Source: Chaetomium olivaceum (taxonomy: Eukaryota > Ascomycota > Sordariomycetes > Sordariales > Chaetomiaceae). Taken from it: 64,000 nucleotides of DNA. The DNA lies in NCBI GenBank assembly GCA_039881045.1, contig JAYWVB010000079.1, forward strand, positions 1 through 64,000. The letters run 5' to 3'. Shown here in pieces: positions 1 to 9,867 of this stretch (position 1 is its first letter; each line of letters starts with the position of its first letter). The position numbers and the translations under genes were made by a program. A model generated the notes under the pieces. That model had not been told where the DNA came from. It saw only the letters and a list, made by a program, of their open reading frames with translations, and made no database searches.

Positions 1-257
1 AAATTTGAAGTGGGGGCTGTGCTGTATGCTTCGGACCGGGCGCGATAATTTAAAGATTTCGATACCTCCTCACCCCTCACCACCGACGGTGTTCTTTTTC
101 TTGGTTTTGTGTCTTGTTCTTGGGCCCTTTTTTCCAGCTCAGGGCAAACGACCACTTAGACTTCGTCGTCCATTCACTTTAGGCTTTCAGCCATTCTTAA
201 TCACACAACAACCCGAACTCGAGGTCCTTTCTTTCACCACACAAAACACTACCAAAA

Positions 258-856
258 ATGTCTTACGAAATGAACCACAATCAAAACATGGCCTACCCCT
301 ACCCGCCACCGACGACCACCGCCGTCACGGTGCCGCCCAAGAGCCGCTTCTCCAAGTGGTGGCCCATCTCCTTCTTCCTCGCCGCCATCCTCTTCTTCAT
401 TATCGGCGGCGGCCTCGTCGGGGGTGGACGGCCACCTGCACGAGCAGCAGCAGCTACAGCAGCTACTACTCGTCCTACTCCTACTCGGACGACTGCGGCG
501 CCAACGGCATGTGGTTCGGCGCCGTCGCCTGCTTCGCCATCGGCGGCATCTGCAAGTTCGTCGCCTGGATCCTCTTCATCGTGTGGTGCGTCAAGCGCAG
601 CTCCCGCCAGTCGACTTCCGTGTCGTACACCTACCAGCCCTTGACCTACGCCGCCGCGCCCGTCGCGCCCACCGCCGCCCCCCCCCCGGCCGCCTACCAG
701 AACCAGGGCTTCCAGAACGCTCCGCCTTACCAGCCTGCCCGGTCACCGGCCCCGACGCACCAGAAGGAGCAACCGATGGGCGGGACGAAATACTGTGGCC
801 AGTGTGGCGCGGGGGTTACCACGCCGTACTGCCCGAACTGTGGCATCCCTGTTTAA
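258..856 (+). CDS. Small membrane protein with C-terminal zinc ribbon (frameshifted)
   Basis: The start is the ATG at 258 in a good context (aaaaATG). Residues 1-55 contain a Pro/Thr-rich head and a hydrophobic segment (PISFFLAAILFFIIGG). The frame then breaks at the G5 run 420-424, and the rest is read in another frame to the stop at 854-856. One extra G would join them. No splice-site pair there gives the needed phase. The downstream part has a Ser/Tyr-rich stretch, a second hydrophobic segment near the CGANGMWF region, a Pro/Ala-rich linker, and a terminal CxxC...CxxC zinc ribbon (CGQCG and CPNCG). It is probably a membrane protein; I do not recognise a specific family, and its function is unknown. 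Confidence 0.6.
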
Positions 857-1953
857 GGGGCAAGGGGCTTGGGGGTGTCGTGAGAAGGTTGGCTTTCGCC
901 GTTTATTGGGACTAGAATATGGGGGATGGGTAACATGAGACGCGATAAGAACGTGGTGTGAGCGGGTTTTGGCTTCATTTGCTTGGTCTGTTTTTAAGAT
1001 TGGGACATGTGCGTTTGCTTCCATGATATACCTTAGTTTCCATGGCTGGTTGGTCGGTTGGGGGCGCTTGGGTTCATAATACAGGTTGATTCCAACTCGC
1101 GGTCGAGGAACGATGTCTGCTTTTCGCTTTTGTTATTTGTAGCCCCTGCTTTCGATGATTTACGTTGTGTCTGAATCATCTCCAGTTCTTTTTGCAGTTA
1201 GGTACTGTCGCTTCGCATGGTGTTTGGCCAAGGTCCTATCGACCCAGATATTGGAAGTTAGGTCACGGGAACCTGACGAGATAGAGACGAATGGATTGAA
1301 GCATCCGTTTGTTTGCAACTTCAATCTTAACCCCTGCTAGGATATCTTGACCCGGCGGCCGGGGACGATTGCCCCTGTGGTCACCCTTTGGCCAAAAAAA
1401 GCCGAACACCAAAGGAAAGTAAGTCGGTATAAAATAGAAGTAGAAACAACAAAAGAAGAAGAGCTGGGCCAAAACAATGAAAGATAGAAACAGAGAGAAA
1501 GAAATGTAAATAGAGTAAAAAGAATATTCTCCAGACTTCCAGGAACTTTTGTTTCGTTTCTACAACTCAAGCTTCTACACTTGGAGTTCGGCTTTTTTTG
1601 CCCATGTGTCAGTTCGTACAGGGGTCTCGCCCTCTTGATGTCGTCGGTGACATTCGACGGCTTAACAGATGAGCGGCGCAATTACCCCATAAAGGTTGCA
1701 CCCCTGAAGCACATCTACCGCAATAACTGGCACGTGTAACCGCTTTGATATTGAGTTGGTGGCAGTGAGGCATGCTGCGGTATCTTGGCACCGGAGCCTT
1801 GGAGGGGTTGACTTTAAAACCCCTCTCCTTTTAGGGGGTGAGACGGTTATATAGGATCTGACGAGGCGAGGCTGTCTTTCGAGTCCCTTTCCTCCTTGCT
1901 TGCTTTCTCTCAACCACTTCCCAGTAAGAAGAAGCAGGTAGGCATCAACGACA
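857..1953. other. Intergenic, no supported gene
   Basis: The only reading frames here are short and unsupported. The interval holds the 3' flank of the zinc-ribbon gene and the promoter side of the next plus-strand gene. A purine-rich stretch lies at about 1430-1530. No RNA gene was recognised. Confidence 0.5.
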
Positions 1954-2550
1954 ATGGCAGCTAGCAGTGCTACAACAGCAACCCAAGTCAGTGGTAACAA
2001 CACCTGGCAAAACGCACTCGACCGTCTTGAACCCAATTTGAAGATAGCCCTCACCTCGGTGGGCACGCGCAAAGTCGACGTTCTCAGTGCCGTCCTTCGG
2101 GTCGCCGAAGACAAGCGCCAACTTTGCATCCGCAAACAGTGGAAATTTACTGCCCCCAATGGCAAGATCATTGTGGTTCGGGGCATGCTCGAGAAGGTTG
2201 TAGGCTGGATCGACAGATACAAGGCCGTCGGAGATGTTGCATCTCAGTACGATCAGGTTCACGCTGCGTTACCGTGGGCAGCCTTTCGGTTTTTGCTCAA
2301 TGTGGCCACGGGTGATGTTCAAGTATCTGGCAACATGGTTGCCGTGCTAGAGAGTGCGGCGAGGGTTATGGCTCGAAGCAAGGTCATCGACGAGGTGTAC
2401 ATCCGCTGTCCGAATCCTACCGATTTGGCACAGCCTTTGGAGGATAGCCAAGAACACAAGGAACACAACGCAAAGGAAAGAACGCAAAGGAAAGAACGCG
2501 AAGAACACAACGGCCACAAAGGAACCAAGAACTGCGCAAATGAAAAGTGA
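1954..2550 (+). pseudogene. N-terminal domain of an NLR-like/STAND protein, truncated
   Basis: The ATG at 1954 opens 198 codons. Residues about 10-165 resemble the helical N-terminal domain (DUF7708-like) that precedes NACHT or ankyrin regions in many fungal NLR-like proteins; the clearest stretches are WIDRYKAVGDVASQYD and LPWAAFRFLLNVA. After about residue 160 the sequence becomes a low-complexity Lys/Glu/His tail encoded by GAACACAA-type repeats, then stops. No NACHT motif (GxxxxGKT) follows. The ankyrin region starting at 4262 is on the same strand, so this may be the detached head of that gene, but the join is not shown. The family assignment is by recall of sequence style. Confidence 0.55.
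2452..2530 (+). repeat. A-rich GAACACAA/GCAAAGGAAA minisatellite-like tract
   Basis: Repeated words aacacaa and gcaaaggaaagaac occur back to back. The tract encodes the Lys/Glu-rich tail of the NLR-like head and coincides with the point where domain-like sequence is lost, so it may mark a breakpoint. Confidence 0.6.
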
Positions 2551-2727
2551 CTTATTTGTGACGGAGTACTTTGTAGCCAGCGTGGTGGCTCTGCCCTCCC
2601 CCCCCCTCCCTCCTCCTTTCGTCCCCTCTCGCACCCGAGCCTCTGACCCTTCGCAGGTGCTTAGCGTCGCCATCCCTCAAACATCAGCGTCCGAGCCAGC
2701 GTCAGCGTCCGCATCAGCGTCGGCGTC

Positions 2728-3372
2728 CTAATTGGCGTCAGCATCTGCATTGGCATTGGTGTTGGCGTCCGCCGCCTTCTTGGGCGCGATGCGGAAATCT
2801 GCGCCGTCGAACTGGAAGGTGACGTAGTTCCTTCCACCCTTGGCTAGCTCGATCATGGCAAGGCGCTCCTGGCGTCGCGCCTCAATCTCGGCCATCCGCT
2901 CGAGGTGATGTTGCTCATGGATTTGCGCCTCCATCTTGGCCATCCCCATCTGCTTGTGGTGCTGGCACTTGTCGATCTCGTTGTCAGGGTTCTCGTTGTC
3001 GCGCTTGTGCATTCTCTCTCTGCTTCTTAACTTCTCCATGCGCTCCTTGTGCATGCGGTTACGCTCCTTGTCGTCAGCCTGGATTTTGACCATACGCTCT
3101 AGGTGAGCAAGGAAATTCTGGTGGGGGTGCTGCTTATCAGCGGTAGCGACCATAGCTTCGGTTACGACAGCGGTGGCGGTGGTGGTGTCGTCGGTGGTGT
3201 CGTGGAGGAAGAGTTTCTGCAAGTTGGTAATTAGCGACGGTGGGAGCAGAGGGTAAGCGGAGTAAACCTGAGCGCCGTCGACCAGTGGGAGAGCTACGTG
3301 ATCCGAGGGCGAGCGATTCTGCGTGTCAGCCATGGTAAGATGATGAGAAATGGGCGATGAGAGAGAGGCCAT
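2728..3372 (-). CDS. Hypothetical charged coiled-coil protein
   Basis: The open frame is 214 codons. Two in-frame ATGs compete: 3372 and 3333. The second is favoured because a TATA-like GGCTATATAAC lies near 3390-3402, only about 30 bp from the first ATG. The product has a Thr/Ala stretch, then a Met/Glu/Arg/His-rich region predicted as coiled coil (HLERM, KERMEKL and RRQERLAM motifs), a short strand-like segment (YVTFQFDGADF) and an Ala/Asn/Asp repeat tail. It sits, in the opposite orientation, between the NLR-like head and the ankyrin exons. I do not recognise the family. Confidence 0.5.
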   Translation of the reverse strand: MASLSSPISHHLTMADTQNRSPSDHVALPLVDGAQVYSAYPLLPPSLITNLQKLFLHDTTDDTTTATAVVTEAMVATADKQHPHQNFLAHLERMVKIQADDKERNRMHKERMEKLRSRERMHKRDNENPDNEIDKCQHHKQMGMAKMEAQIHEQHHLERMAEIEARRQERLAMIELAKGGRNYVTFQFDGADFRIAPKKAADANTNANADADAN

Positions 3373-4261
3373 GAGAATCAGAGGAGGGCTATGTTATATA
3401 GCCAAGGTACTAGAGACGAGGTTGTGATGCAAATGTGCAATGGGCAGGAAATTGAGTGGCGATGTGCAGGATTATTGCGATATGAGGAATTATACATAGA
3501 CGACAGGACCGTTGTGGAACGGATGACGGGGCTGTTCTGGAGTGAATAGCTTAGACGCTGTGAATATTGTGAAAACGACATGGGATGAAGAACGGAGCTG
3601 TTCTGGAGTGAATGGCAGACTCTGGGGGTAGGACGTTTTGGGAATAAAGACTGAAAGAAGAAGACGGCTTAGAGAAATATGGGTAAGTGCTGTGGGTGGG
3701 AGATGGTGAAATCATTACGAAAAGCGGCCTCACAACCCTGACACTTACATGGTGATAACTTCCGTGACAGACGTTTTCCTCCTCTGGCAATCCCGAGCTG
3801 TAGCGCTAAACCGCGATGATACCATGCCGCACTATTTGGTCATCATTGCGCTTAGTGAAAGAAGTGTATACAATGATAAGTTGTTCAGAAAAATGGACAA
3901 CTCGACCTGGGTGCAACCGCTTTAGAGACATTGGAAAAGGTAGAGAACAACAGAACTTTAGAGTCTGAATATAATATACATGATTTATCGACATGTTAAA
4001 ATTGCAGGGTTTTTCTTCTCCTTTAGTTGGAGTGAAGGAAAGCGCAGCTAGGTGGTGGTGGTAGAGGTCCCAACACTGGGTCCTCGTAACTTCACCGCCA
4101 TTTTAGATCCGTGGTAACTGTAGCCGAGACAGCCCAAAACTGTGACCCCCTCGCTCAGTCTGGCTCAGTCCGGCTTAGGCTAAGGCGGCAACCGCTCAGT
4201 TCCGAAGAAGGAAAGGGAAATTCATGGTGTCGATTTTAGGGTCGTGAACTGGGTGTTGCAG
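3373..4261. other. Intergenic with short direct repeat
   Basis: No coding evidence. The words gctgttctggagtgaat occur twice, near 3532 and 3597. The interval ends in ttgcag at 4256-4261, a plausible 3' splice site immediately upstream of the ankyrin reading frame. Confidence 0.4.
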
Positions 4262-5743
4262 GAGGCACCAAACACTTGTATCGGACCGAATTACTCACTA
4301 AAGCTCTGCTTATTGCGGCAAAGTCCAGCCACCGCTGGTGCCTTCGGTTTCTGAGCGAAGAACTAGGAGAAAGAATCGCAGGGGACCAAAAGCAATGGGC
4401 CTCGACTCTTATGGCTATTACATCATCTAGAAACTCTGAAGCCGTCTTCAGCTTTCTCAGGGCAGCTCAGCCGAGAGAATCACTCCCTCTCCTCACTACT
4501 TTGGCCTCGGCGATCCGGAGTGCAGGTGCAGCAAAACATCCAACTGTGGTGCATGTTTTGTGGCGCTGGGCACTTGACGGAACCAGCCGGGATTATAACG
4601 ATTGCCGGACATTGCAAAGAGAAGAACAGCCCGCAGCTAGGCCTTCTGTTCTGGAACGTTGTCTCGAGACCACCCATGACAAGCTGCAGGTGGACGACAC
4701 TGATCAAAACGTGGTGCTGTCGACGGCTCTTGGGGAGCTACTCGCAGCTTGTTTGTATTTGGAGGATGCGAACATGGTGGAAAGGGTGCTTGTGATGATG
4801 GAGGAACAGGACCTGGACGCCCGATCAGTCATTCCGGCGTTTGCTTCGGTATGTAGAGACGGCTTCAGTGCCGGGGAACCGATCATAAAATGCAAAACCG
4901 AGAGATTTGCGTTGGGTTCATCGAATCTCCTCGCTGGGGCCTACACAGCGGCAAGATTTGGGCATGGCAAGGTGATTTGCATCCTACTTGAGGAGCTGCT
5001 ACAAAGGGATACCACTCTCTCCAGTATCGAACCTGTCGACCATGTTTTTGTTGGCGCAGCCAGGCATGGCCACTCGGATATCTTGAGAACCTTGCTCGAC
5101 ACTCCTCGGTTTTGGGACGGTTTTGCTAAGATGTAGAAGACTGTCAATATTGCGCTCATGGTCGCGGCGAGGGCTGGCTATGTCGAATCTGTTCGGGTGT
5201 GTCTCCAAGCAGGTGCCGATGTGAACTCAGTTGTCTCAGCACCACAAGACATGGTTTACCTGGATAGAAACGGGCTCGCGGTCGAGCCAAATAACCAGAA
5301 CCAGGAGGCTTTGCGGTCCTTCTTTAGGTGTATCGGCGTTGCTAGTGTGCAGAATTCCCATCAAGCAGCAGGCAACGGGTTACACATGGCACTCCAGGGC
5401 TTCCCTCAACCTCAAAGCTTCGTCAACGGTTTTATAACTCCGCCGAATGCCACCATCGATAACGGTGCAAGGAATGAAGCAACGATACGACAAGAAAACA
5501 TTGTTTCGATGATGTTGGAAAATGGTTGCGATCCGTGCAAACCAGACGGATCTGGGCAATATCCCATTGAGATGGCTGCTAGATGGGCCAACGAACGTGT
5601 TTTGCGGGAGTTGCTTGACGCAGGCGTGCTCGATCTAACTCTTAGCGAGGAGGAAAAAGCCCGACAGCTGGATTCAGTTATTCGGCTGGCTTGCGAGAAG
5701 CAGTCGGCCACCGCCTTCCGCACGGTGTTGGAGCTTTTGGGGG
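4262..5743 (+). pseudogene. Ankyrin-repeat gene, part 1 (nonsense codon, then Copia insertion)
   Basis: The frame is open from just after a ttgcag acceptor and runs to the Copia insertion, broken only by an in-frame TAG at 5134-5136. Translation resumes in the same frame immediately after it. Ankyrin-like helices are visible (GHGKVICILLEELL, GHSDILRTLLDT, GYVESVRVCLQAGADVNS, NGCDPCKPDG.YPIEMAARW). The insertion sits in the codons after LELLG. No start codon or upstream exon is certain. By analogy with fungal NLR-like proteins this is the ligand-sensing repeat region, but no effector or NACHT domain is attached now. Confidence 0.7.
5739..5743. repeat. Target-site duplication of Copia element (left)
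   Basis: GGGGG directly precedes the LTR terminus TGTTGGAA and is repeated at 11455-11459 after TTCCAACA. Confidence 0.9.
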
Positions 5744-5990
5744 TGTTGGAAACCAACAGCCACGATTCCACGGTTATCACACAGATGATGGAGCTTACAA
5801 CAGTGGGTTGGGATCCTCGGAGCATCCCTGAAGTCATCAATTGAAGGTTTTTTTTTTTCTGTCTTCGTCCTCCGTGGCGGGCACCGCCCTGACCTCCTTT
5901 TATAGCCTCTTGTTCAACCCCTGGAAACCATCTAACATTAGCGCATCGGCAACCAGGTTTTCCGTGTTTCAAGTGCCACAACTTCCAACA
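5744..5990 (-). repeat. Copia 3' LTR
   Basis: This is the downstream LTR in element orientation. It carries TATAAAAG at 5897-5904 (minus strand) and short inverted ends TGTTGGAA/TTCCAACA. Confidence 0.93.
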
Positions 5991-6000
5991 CACCCCCCCA
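5991..6000 (-). other. Polypurine tract of Copia element
   Basis: On the minus strand TGGGGGGTG directly abuts the 3' LTR, the expected plus-strand DNA primer position. Confidence 0.8.
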
Positions 6001-6048
6001 GATGAACCCGCGAGGGTGAGGCTGACTGTTCCATCCTTCTGAAGTGCT

Positions 6049-9000
6049 TCACGTGGCACTGTCCTCCCTTCTGCGTTCTGCAAGCCTCTCTCGGATGTCG
6101 ACGAGTCCCATCTGCTCCCTGAAACTCTCAAATGTTCCCTGTACCAGTGCCTTTGTGAGTCCGTCGGCCATCATCTTGGCGCTCTCCGTGTACACCACGT
6201 CAATCTTCCCACGCGAATGTTCCTGGCGCAGCCAGTGGTTGTGGATATCCACGTGCCGAAGGCTCGTCTTCAGCTTCGCAAGCTCCTCGGTCACAAGTCG
6301 GATCGTTTGTTTATTGTCACATTCAATGGTGATGCATGGTGTATCGAACTCGATGCCTAGTTCCTTGAGCATGCGGCTCACGTACAGACCTTCTTTGGCT
6401 GCTTGCGAGAGGGAGAGGAGCTCAGCTTCTGTGGTGGATGTCGTAACGGTGTCTTGTTTGTTGGCGCGCCACGCGATGAGGCCGCCGAAGAACTTGATTG
6501 CATATCCTTGACTGCTCTTGCGGTCTAGCGTGTTGTCGGCGTGTGACGCGTCACTGGCAATGCGCAAGTCGTCTGCGCCTCCCAACTGGAGAGCAAGAGT
6601 GCTGGTTTGACTCAAGTAGCAAAGCACTCGATCTGCGGCTTTCTGATGTTCCAGCCCTGGGTTCGTGGTGAAGCGTGCGAGTCGTGAGGTGGCAAATGCA
6701 ATGTCTGGGCGCGTGATGACGGCGGCGTAGAGTAGCGAGCCGATTTTTCGAAGATAAACTGTGATCTCGCGTGTGGTAGCCATGCCGTCGAATGGCAGGA
6801 GTTCTTCTTTCGCCATCGGAGAGTGTGCGGATGGTCTTGACTGTGCCAATGATGCAATTTTGTCGATATAGGAAGACTGTGAGAGCCAGATCAAGCGGCT
6901 CGGGCGGTCTCTGGTGATCTCGATCCCCAAGAACCATTGCAGGTCGTTTCCCCCAGTGAGCTCGTAGCGTTCCTTCAGCTGCTCAACGGTCTCGAGGGCT
7001 TGTTTTCGCTTGGTGTTTTTGAACATGATGACAATGTCGTCGACGTAAAAGAATATGATGACGCCGTTCCTCTTGTAAGCGCAGGGCTCGTGAGGCACAG
7101 GGGCGTACCCCAGCGCTTTGAGCGCCTGTGTGAGTTCTCGTTGCCAGAGAAGTGGCGAGCGGCGGAGTCCGTAGAGCGCCTTGTTCAGTTTTAGTATCCA
7201 CCCTGCACGTCTGTGCCCTGGTGGCATGCGCATGAAGACATCCTCGTCGAGTTCGGCGTTGACAAATGCGTTGACCGCGTCGAATTGCAGAAGCTCGAGG
7301 TCGAAACGCGCGGCGATTGCCATGATGGCCCTGAACGATCTTCCTGCTAGTGTCGCGGCGTACGTGTTCTGATCTGCACCTCGGAGTTGTTGATCCCCTC
7401 TGACGACCAGACGCGCCTTCGCCTTGAGGAATCTGCCATGCTTGTCAAACTTGTAAACGTATACCCATCGGCATCCGAGGATCTTGTGCCCTTTCGCTCT
7501 CGGGTCACGCGTCAGAATCTCGATCCACGAGTGCATCTTCGCGTGCTCTTGTAAGTGGTCAAGTTCGGCTTGTTTGAATAGCTCACCGAGTGCGTGCTCT
7601 TCTAGCTCTTGATGCCTCTTGGGCGGCTCTGGCAATTCTTTGCGGTGGAGCTTTTCTCCAGTTTTTAAACGGCGCTCAACAGCTGCCTTCGTGATGCCTT
7701 TTCCCTTTTCGGTCTTAACCACCGTCGCTCTCATGCCGGCATAGAAAGCGCCTTTCCAACAGTCCGCGGGAGACATGCTCCTCGCTTGCGCGGCGGGAGA
7801 CCCATGAGCTGCGTCTGCGTGGAACGCGCCGTGTTGAACAGCAACAGAACCCTGCGAGAGCGCCTCTCTGGCATTCCCAAGCGTTCCTCCTGGACAGAGC
7901 CCCATGTCCATTTGGTGCGCGGACCCAATCAACACTGCAGCCAACAGAGCAGCTGGTGGAGAAGGAGGTGGCGTAGGAAGAGGCTCAACCTGCGTCACGG
8001 TATGAAGCTTTCCCACTGACTCGCTGGTGTTTTGGCTGGCTGTGGGAGCCATCGTGGATTTTGAAGCTACGACAGCTTCTGCAGGAATGGGAAGATAGCG
8101 ATCGTCATCGCAAGAGCTTCCCGGAGCTTGGCCGGTTTGCAGGCGAGAGGCTCCTTGTGTCACAGCTTGGCCGGTTTGCGGGCTATTATAGGCTGTGCCT
8201 GCATGAGGAATCGGTTCCACAGCTTGGCCGGTTTGCGGGTCAGAGGCTGTGCGAACGATGATTGTGTCTTGGATCTCTTCTGTCGAGTCCAGGAGGGCTT
8301 CCTCCACCCCCCGAGGTGCGAGCGCTGGGTTAACCTGCTCTTCAGCTTCCTCTGGGAGGGCGTATTCATGTAACAGGGTGGACAACTCATCTAGATCAAG
8401 CTCTCGGATGTCATCACGAAGCTCTTCGAGCGCACCGCTGAACGTTTCTTCTTCGTTGAAGATCACATCTCGCATGATCACAACCTTGTTGAGGACCGGA
8501 TTCCAGATGCGGAACGTGTTGGACGAGGTGTACCCGACGAGGTATCCGATCCACGCTTTTGGGTTGAAGCGCTTAAGGCGCTCCTCCTTCCGCATCGCCG
8601 TGGTGGTCATCGCATATGCTTTGCAGCCGTACGTCCGCAAATTTGTTATGTCGGGCTTTCGGCGCGCATCTCCGTTCGAATGGAAGATCTCGAACGGCGT
8701 TTTCCAGCGAAGGCGCTTCCGCGGCGTGCGGTTAAGCAAGTATACTGCGGCCTTGCTAATCTCCCTCCACAGGGCGTTTGGGAGCTTCGAACTGTCACGC
8801 ATAGCGGTGAGTTGTTCCTTGATGGTCCTCCACGAGCGCTCAGCAGCACCATTAAGGGCTTGTGTGTCTCCCGGTGATGGTTCGGTGCGGATGTGCCTGC
8901 TTTCCAAGTAGCGTTTTACCCCGGGCAACTTTGAGATGATTTCGTTGTCACTTTCCACAACCTTTACCTTGATCTCGTATTGGCGTTCAAGTATGCCAAG

Positions 9001-9864
9001 CAGTTCGTGGAGTGCCGTAATGACAGTGTCGGTTTTCCGGTCCTTCATGTAGAAATCCCACAAGTAACCCGAGATCCTGTCGACGACCAACAGGAGCGAG
9101 TTGTAGCCGGCTTCATCCGGCTCGAAATCGTGGAAATCGAGGGCGAGTTTCTCTCCTGGGCGGAATTCTGTGAGGTCGCGCGGCGCACGGTGATCTTGGC
9201 GGTGCATCTTGCCCTTTGCACACGAGTCGCACTCGGTGGTCGTGATACCCTTGATCCTGGCGCCTTGCGTGCTGTTCACTAGATGTTCGAGGGCTCCCGG
9301 TCCGGGATGGCCAAGTCGTAGGTGCCAGCGATACGCTTCCGCCTTCTGTGGGCGTCTCTGGGTCCAGGAATTGAATCGATTGCGGCGTGTAAAGAACGCG
9401 GCACGGCTGAGTGGTTCCGGGATGTACTCGAGTACGAACTGGTCAAAGTGGTCCTCTACAATGCCGAAGATCCTGCCGTCCGAGTTCCTGAGAAGTGTCG
9501 TACGGGGGCGTGTGTCCCACTGAATGCCCTGCTCTCGAAGCCTTCTGAGAGAGGCGACGTTTGTTGTGAATTCTGGAACGTATGCTACGTTCGTCAAACG
9601 CAGTAGTTGCTTGCCGTTGAGTGGGGTCTTCAAACAAATGTCGACATTGCCGTACCCTTGGATGCGGAGTTTTCCTTCTCCTGCCCAAAGGTAGTGCTCC
9701 TCGGAAACAGTGCGGAAGTGGTTGAAGCGGCTGATCTGGTTGCAAACGTGAATAGTGGCGCCCGAGTCGAGAATCGTTGAGTTCTTGAGAGCGTATTCGC
9801 TGCCTGCAAACGCCGTCGCAATGGCCAGGAGGCAGGCGCTGACCTTAGCTGGCGCATCGGCTAG
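6049..9864 (-). CDS. pol: Copia Pol (protease-integrase-RT-RNase H)
   Basis: About 1,271 codons follow the Gag stop in the same frame, so Pol is expressed by reading through UGA at 9865-9867. Visible in order: aspartic protease (DSGATIHVC, near 9735-9768); GAG-pre-integrase zinc motif (HLRLGHPG ... CDSCAKGK); integrase core with D (LDFHDFEPDE), D (VESDNE) and E (NGAAERSWRTI); a linker with three PQTGQA-type repeats; reverse transcriptase with the FYVDD catalytic motif; RNase H with SDASHADN and TSTTEAELLSL. No internal stop or frameshift is seen, so the element looks coding-competent. The stop is TGA at 6049-6051. Confidence 0.93.
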   Translation of the reverse strand, partial: LADAPAKVSACLLAIATAFAGSEYALKNSTILDSGATIHVCNQISRFNHFRTVSEEHYLWAGEGKLRIQGYGNVDICLKTPLNGKQLLRLTNVAYVPEFTTNVASLRRLREQGIQWDTRPRTTLLRNSDGRIFGIVEDHFDQFVLEYIPEPLSRAAFFTRRNRFNSWTQRRPQKAEAYRWHLRLGHPGPGALEHLVNSTQGARIKGITTTECDSCAKGKMHRQDHRAPRDLTEFRPGEKLALDFHDFEPDEAGYNSLLLVVDRISGYLWDFYMKDRKTDTVITALHELLGILERQYEIKVKVVESDNEIISKLPGVKRYLESRHIRTEPSPGDTQALNGAAERSWRTIKEQLTAMRDSSKLPNALWREISKAAVYLLNRTPRKRLRWKTPFEIFHSNGDARRKPDITNLRTYGCKAYAMTTTAMRKEERLKRFNPKAWIGYLVGYTSSNTFRIWNPVLNKVVIMRDVIFNEEETFSGALEELRDDIRELDLDELSTLLHEYALPEEAEEQVNPALAPRGVEEALLDSTEEIQDTIIVRTASDPQTGQAVEPIPHAGTAYNSPQTGQAVTQGASRLQTGQAPGSSCDDDRYLPIPAEAVVASKSTMAPTASQNTSESVGKLHTVTQVEPLPTPPPSPPAALLAAVLIGSAHQMDMGLCPGGTLGNAREALSQGSVAVQHGAFHADAAHGSPAAQARSMSPADCWKGAFYAGMRATVVKTEKGKGITKAAVERRLKTGEKLHRKELPEPPKRHQELEEHALGELFKQAELDHLQEHAKMHSWIEILTRDPRAKGHKILGCRWVYVYKFDKHGRFLKAKARLVVRGDQQLRGADQNTYAATLAGRSFRAIMAIAARFDLELLQFDAVNAFVNAELDEDVFMRMPPGHRRAGWILKLNKALYGLRRSPLLWQRELTQALKALGYAPVPHEPCAYKRNGVIIFFYVDDIVIMFKNTKRKQALETVEQLKERYELTGGNDLQWFLGIEITRDRPSRLIWLSQSSYIDKIASLAQSRPSAHSPMAKEELLPFDGMATTREITVYLRKIGSLLYAAVITRPDIAFATSRLARFTTNPGLEHQKAADRVLCYLSQTSTLALQLGGADDLRIASDASHADNTLDRKSSQGYAIKFFGGLIAWRANKQDTVTTSTTEAELLSLSQAAKEGLYVSRMLKELGIEFDTPCITIECDNKQTIRLVTEELAKLKTSLRHVDIHNHWLRQEHSRGKIDVVYTESAKMMADGLTKALVQGTFESFREQMGLVDIRERLAERRREDSAT

Positions 9865-9867
9865 TCA
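9862..9867 (-). promoter_or_regulatory. Gag stop codon in readthrough context UGA CUA
   Basis: Gag ends with TGA (9867-9865) followed immediately by CTA (9864-9862), and the frame stays open into protease. UGA followed by CUA is an established leaky context in viruses, animals and fungi. It would set the Gag to Gag-Pol ratio. The alternative is a point mutation of a sense codon in a one-ORF element. Confidence 0.7.

Noticed and set aside
5..257. Upstream extension of the zinc-ribbon frame to position 5
   Set aside because: The region is pyrimidine-rich leader with no protein character. The hydrophobic N-terminus from ATG 258 is the better start despite the frame change.
415..465. A small intron to explain the frame change in the first gene
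   Set aside because: GT and AG pairs in this stretch are all too short (under 47 nt) and none gives the required phase; a missing G in the G5 run fits exactly.
8249..8911. Plus-strand open frames inside the Copia element
   Set aside because: They are antisense shadows of Pol with no recognisable domains.
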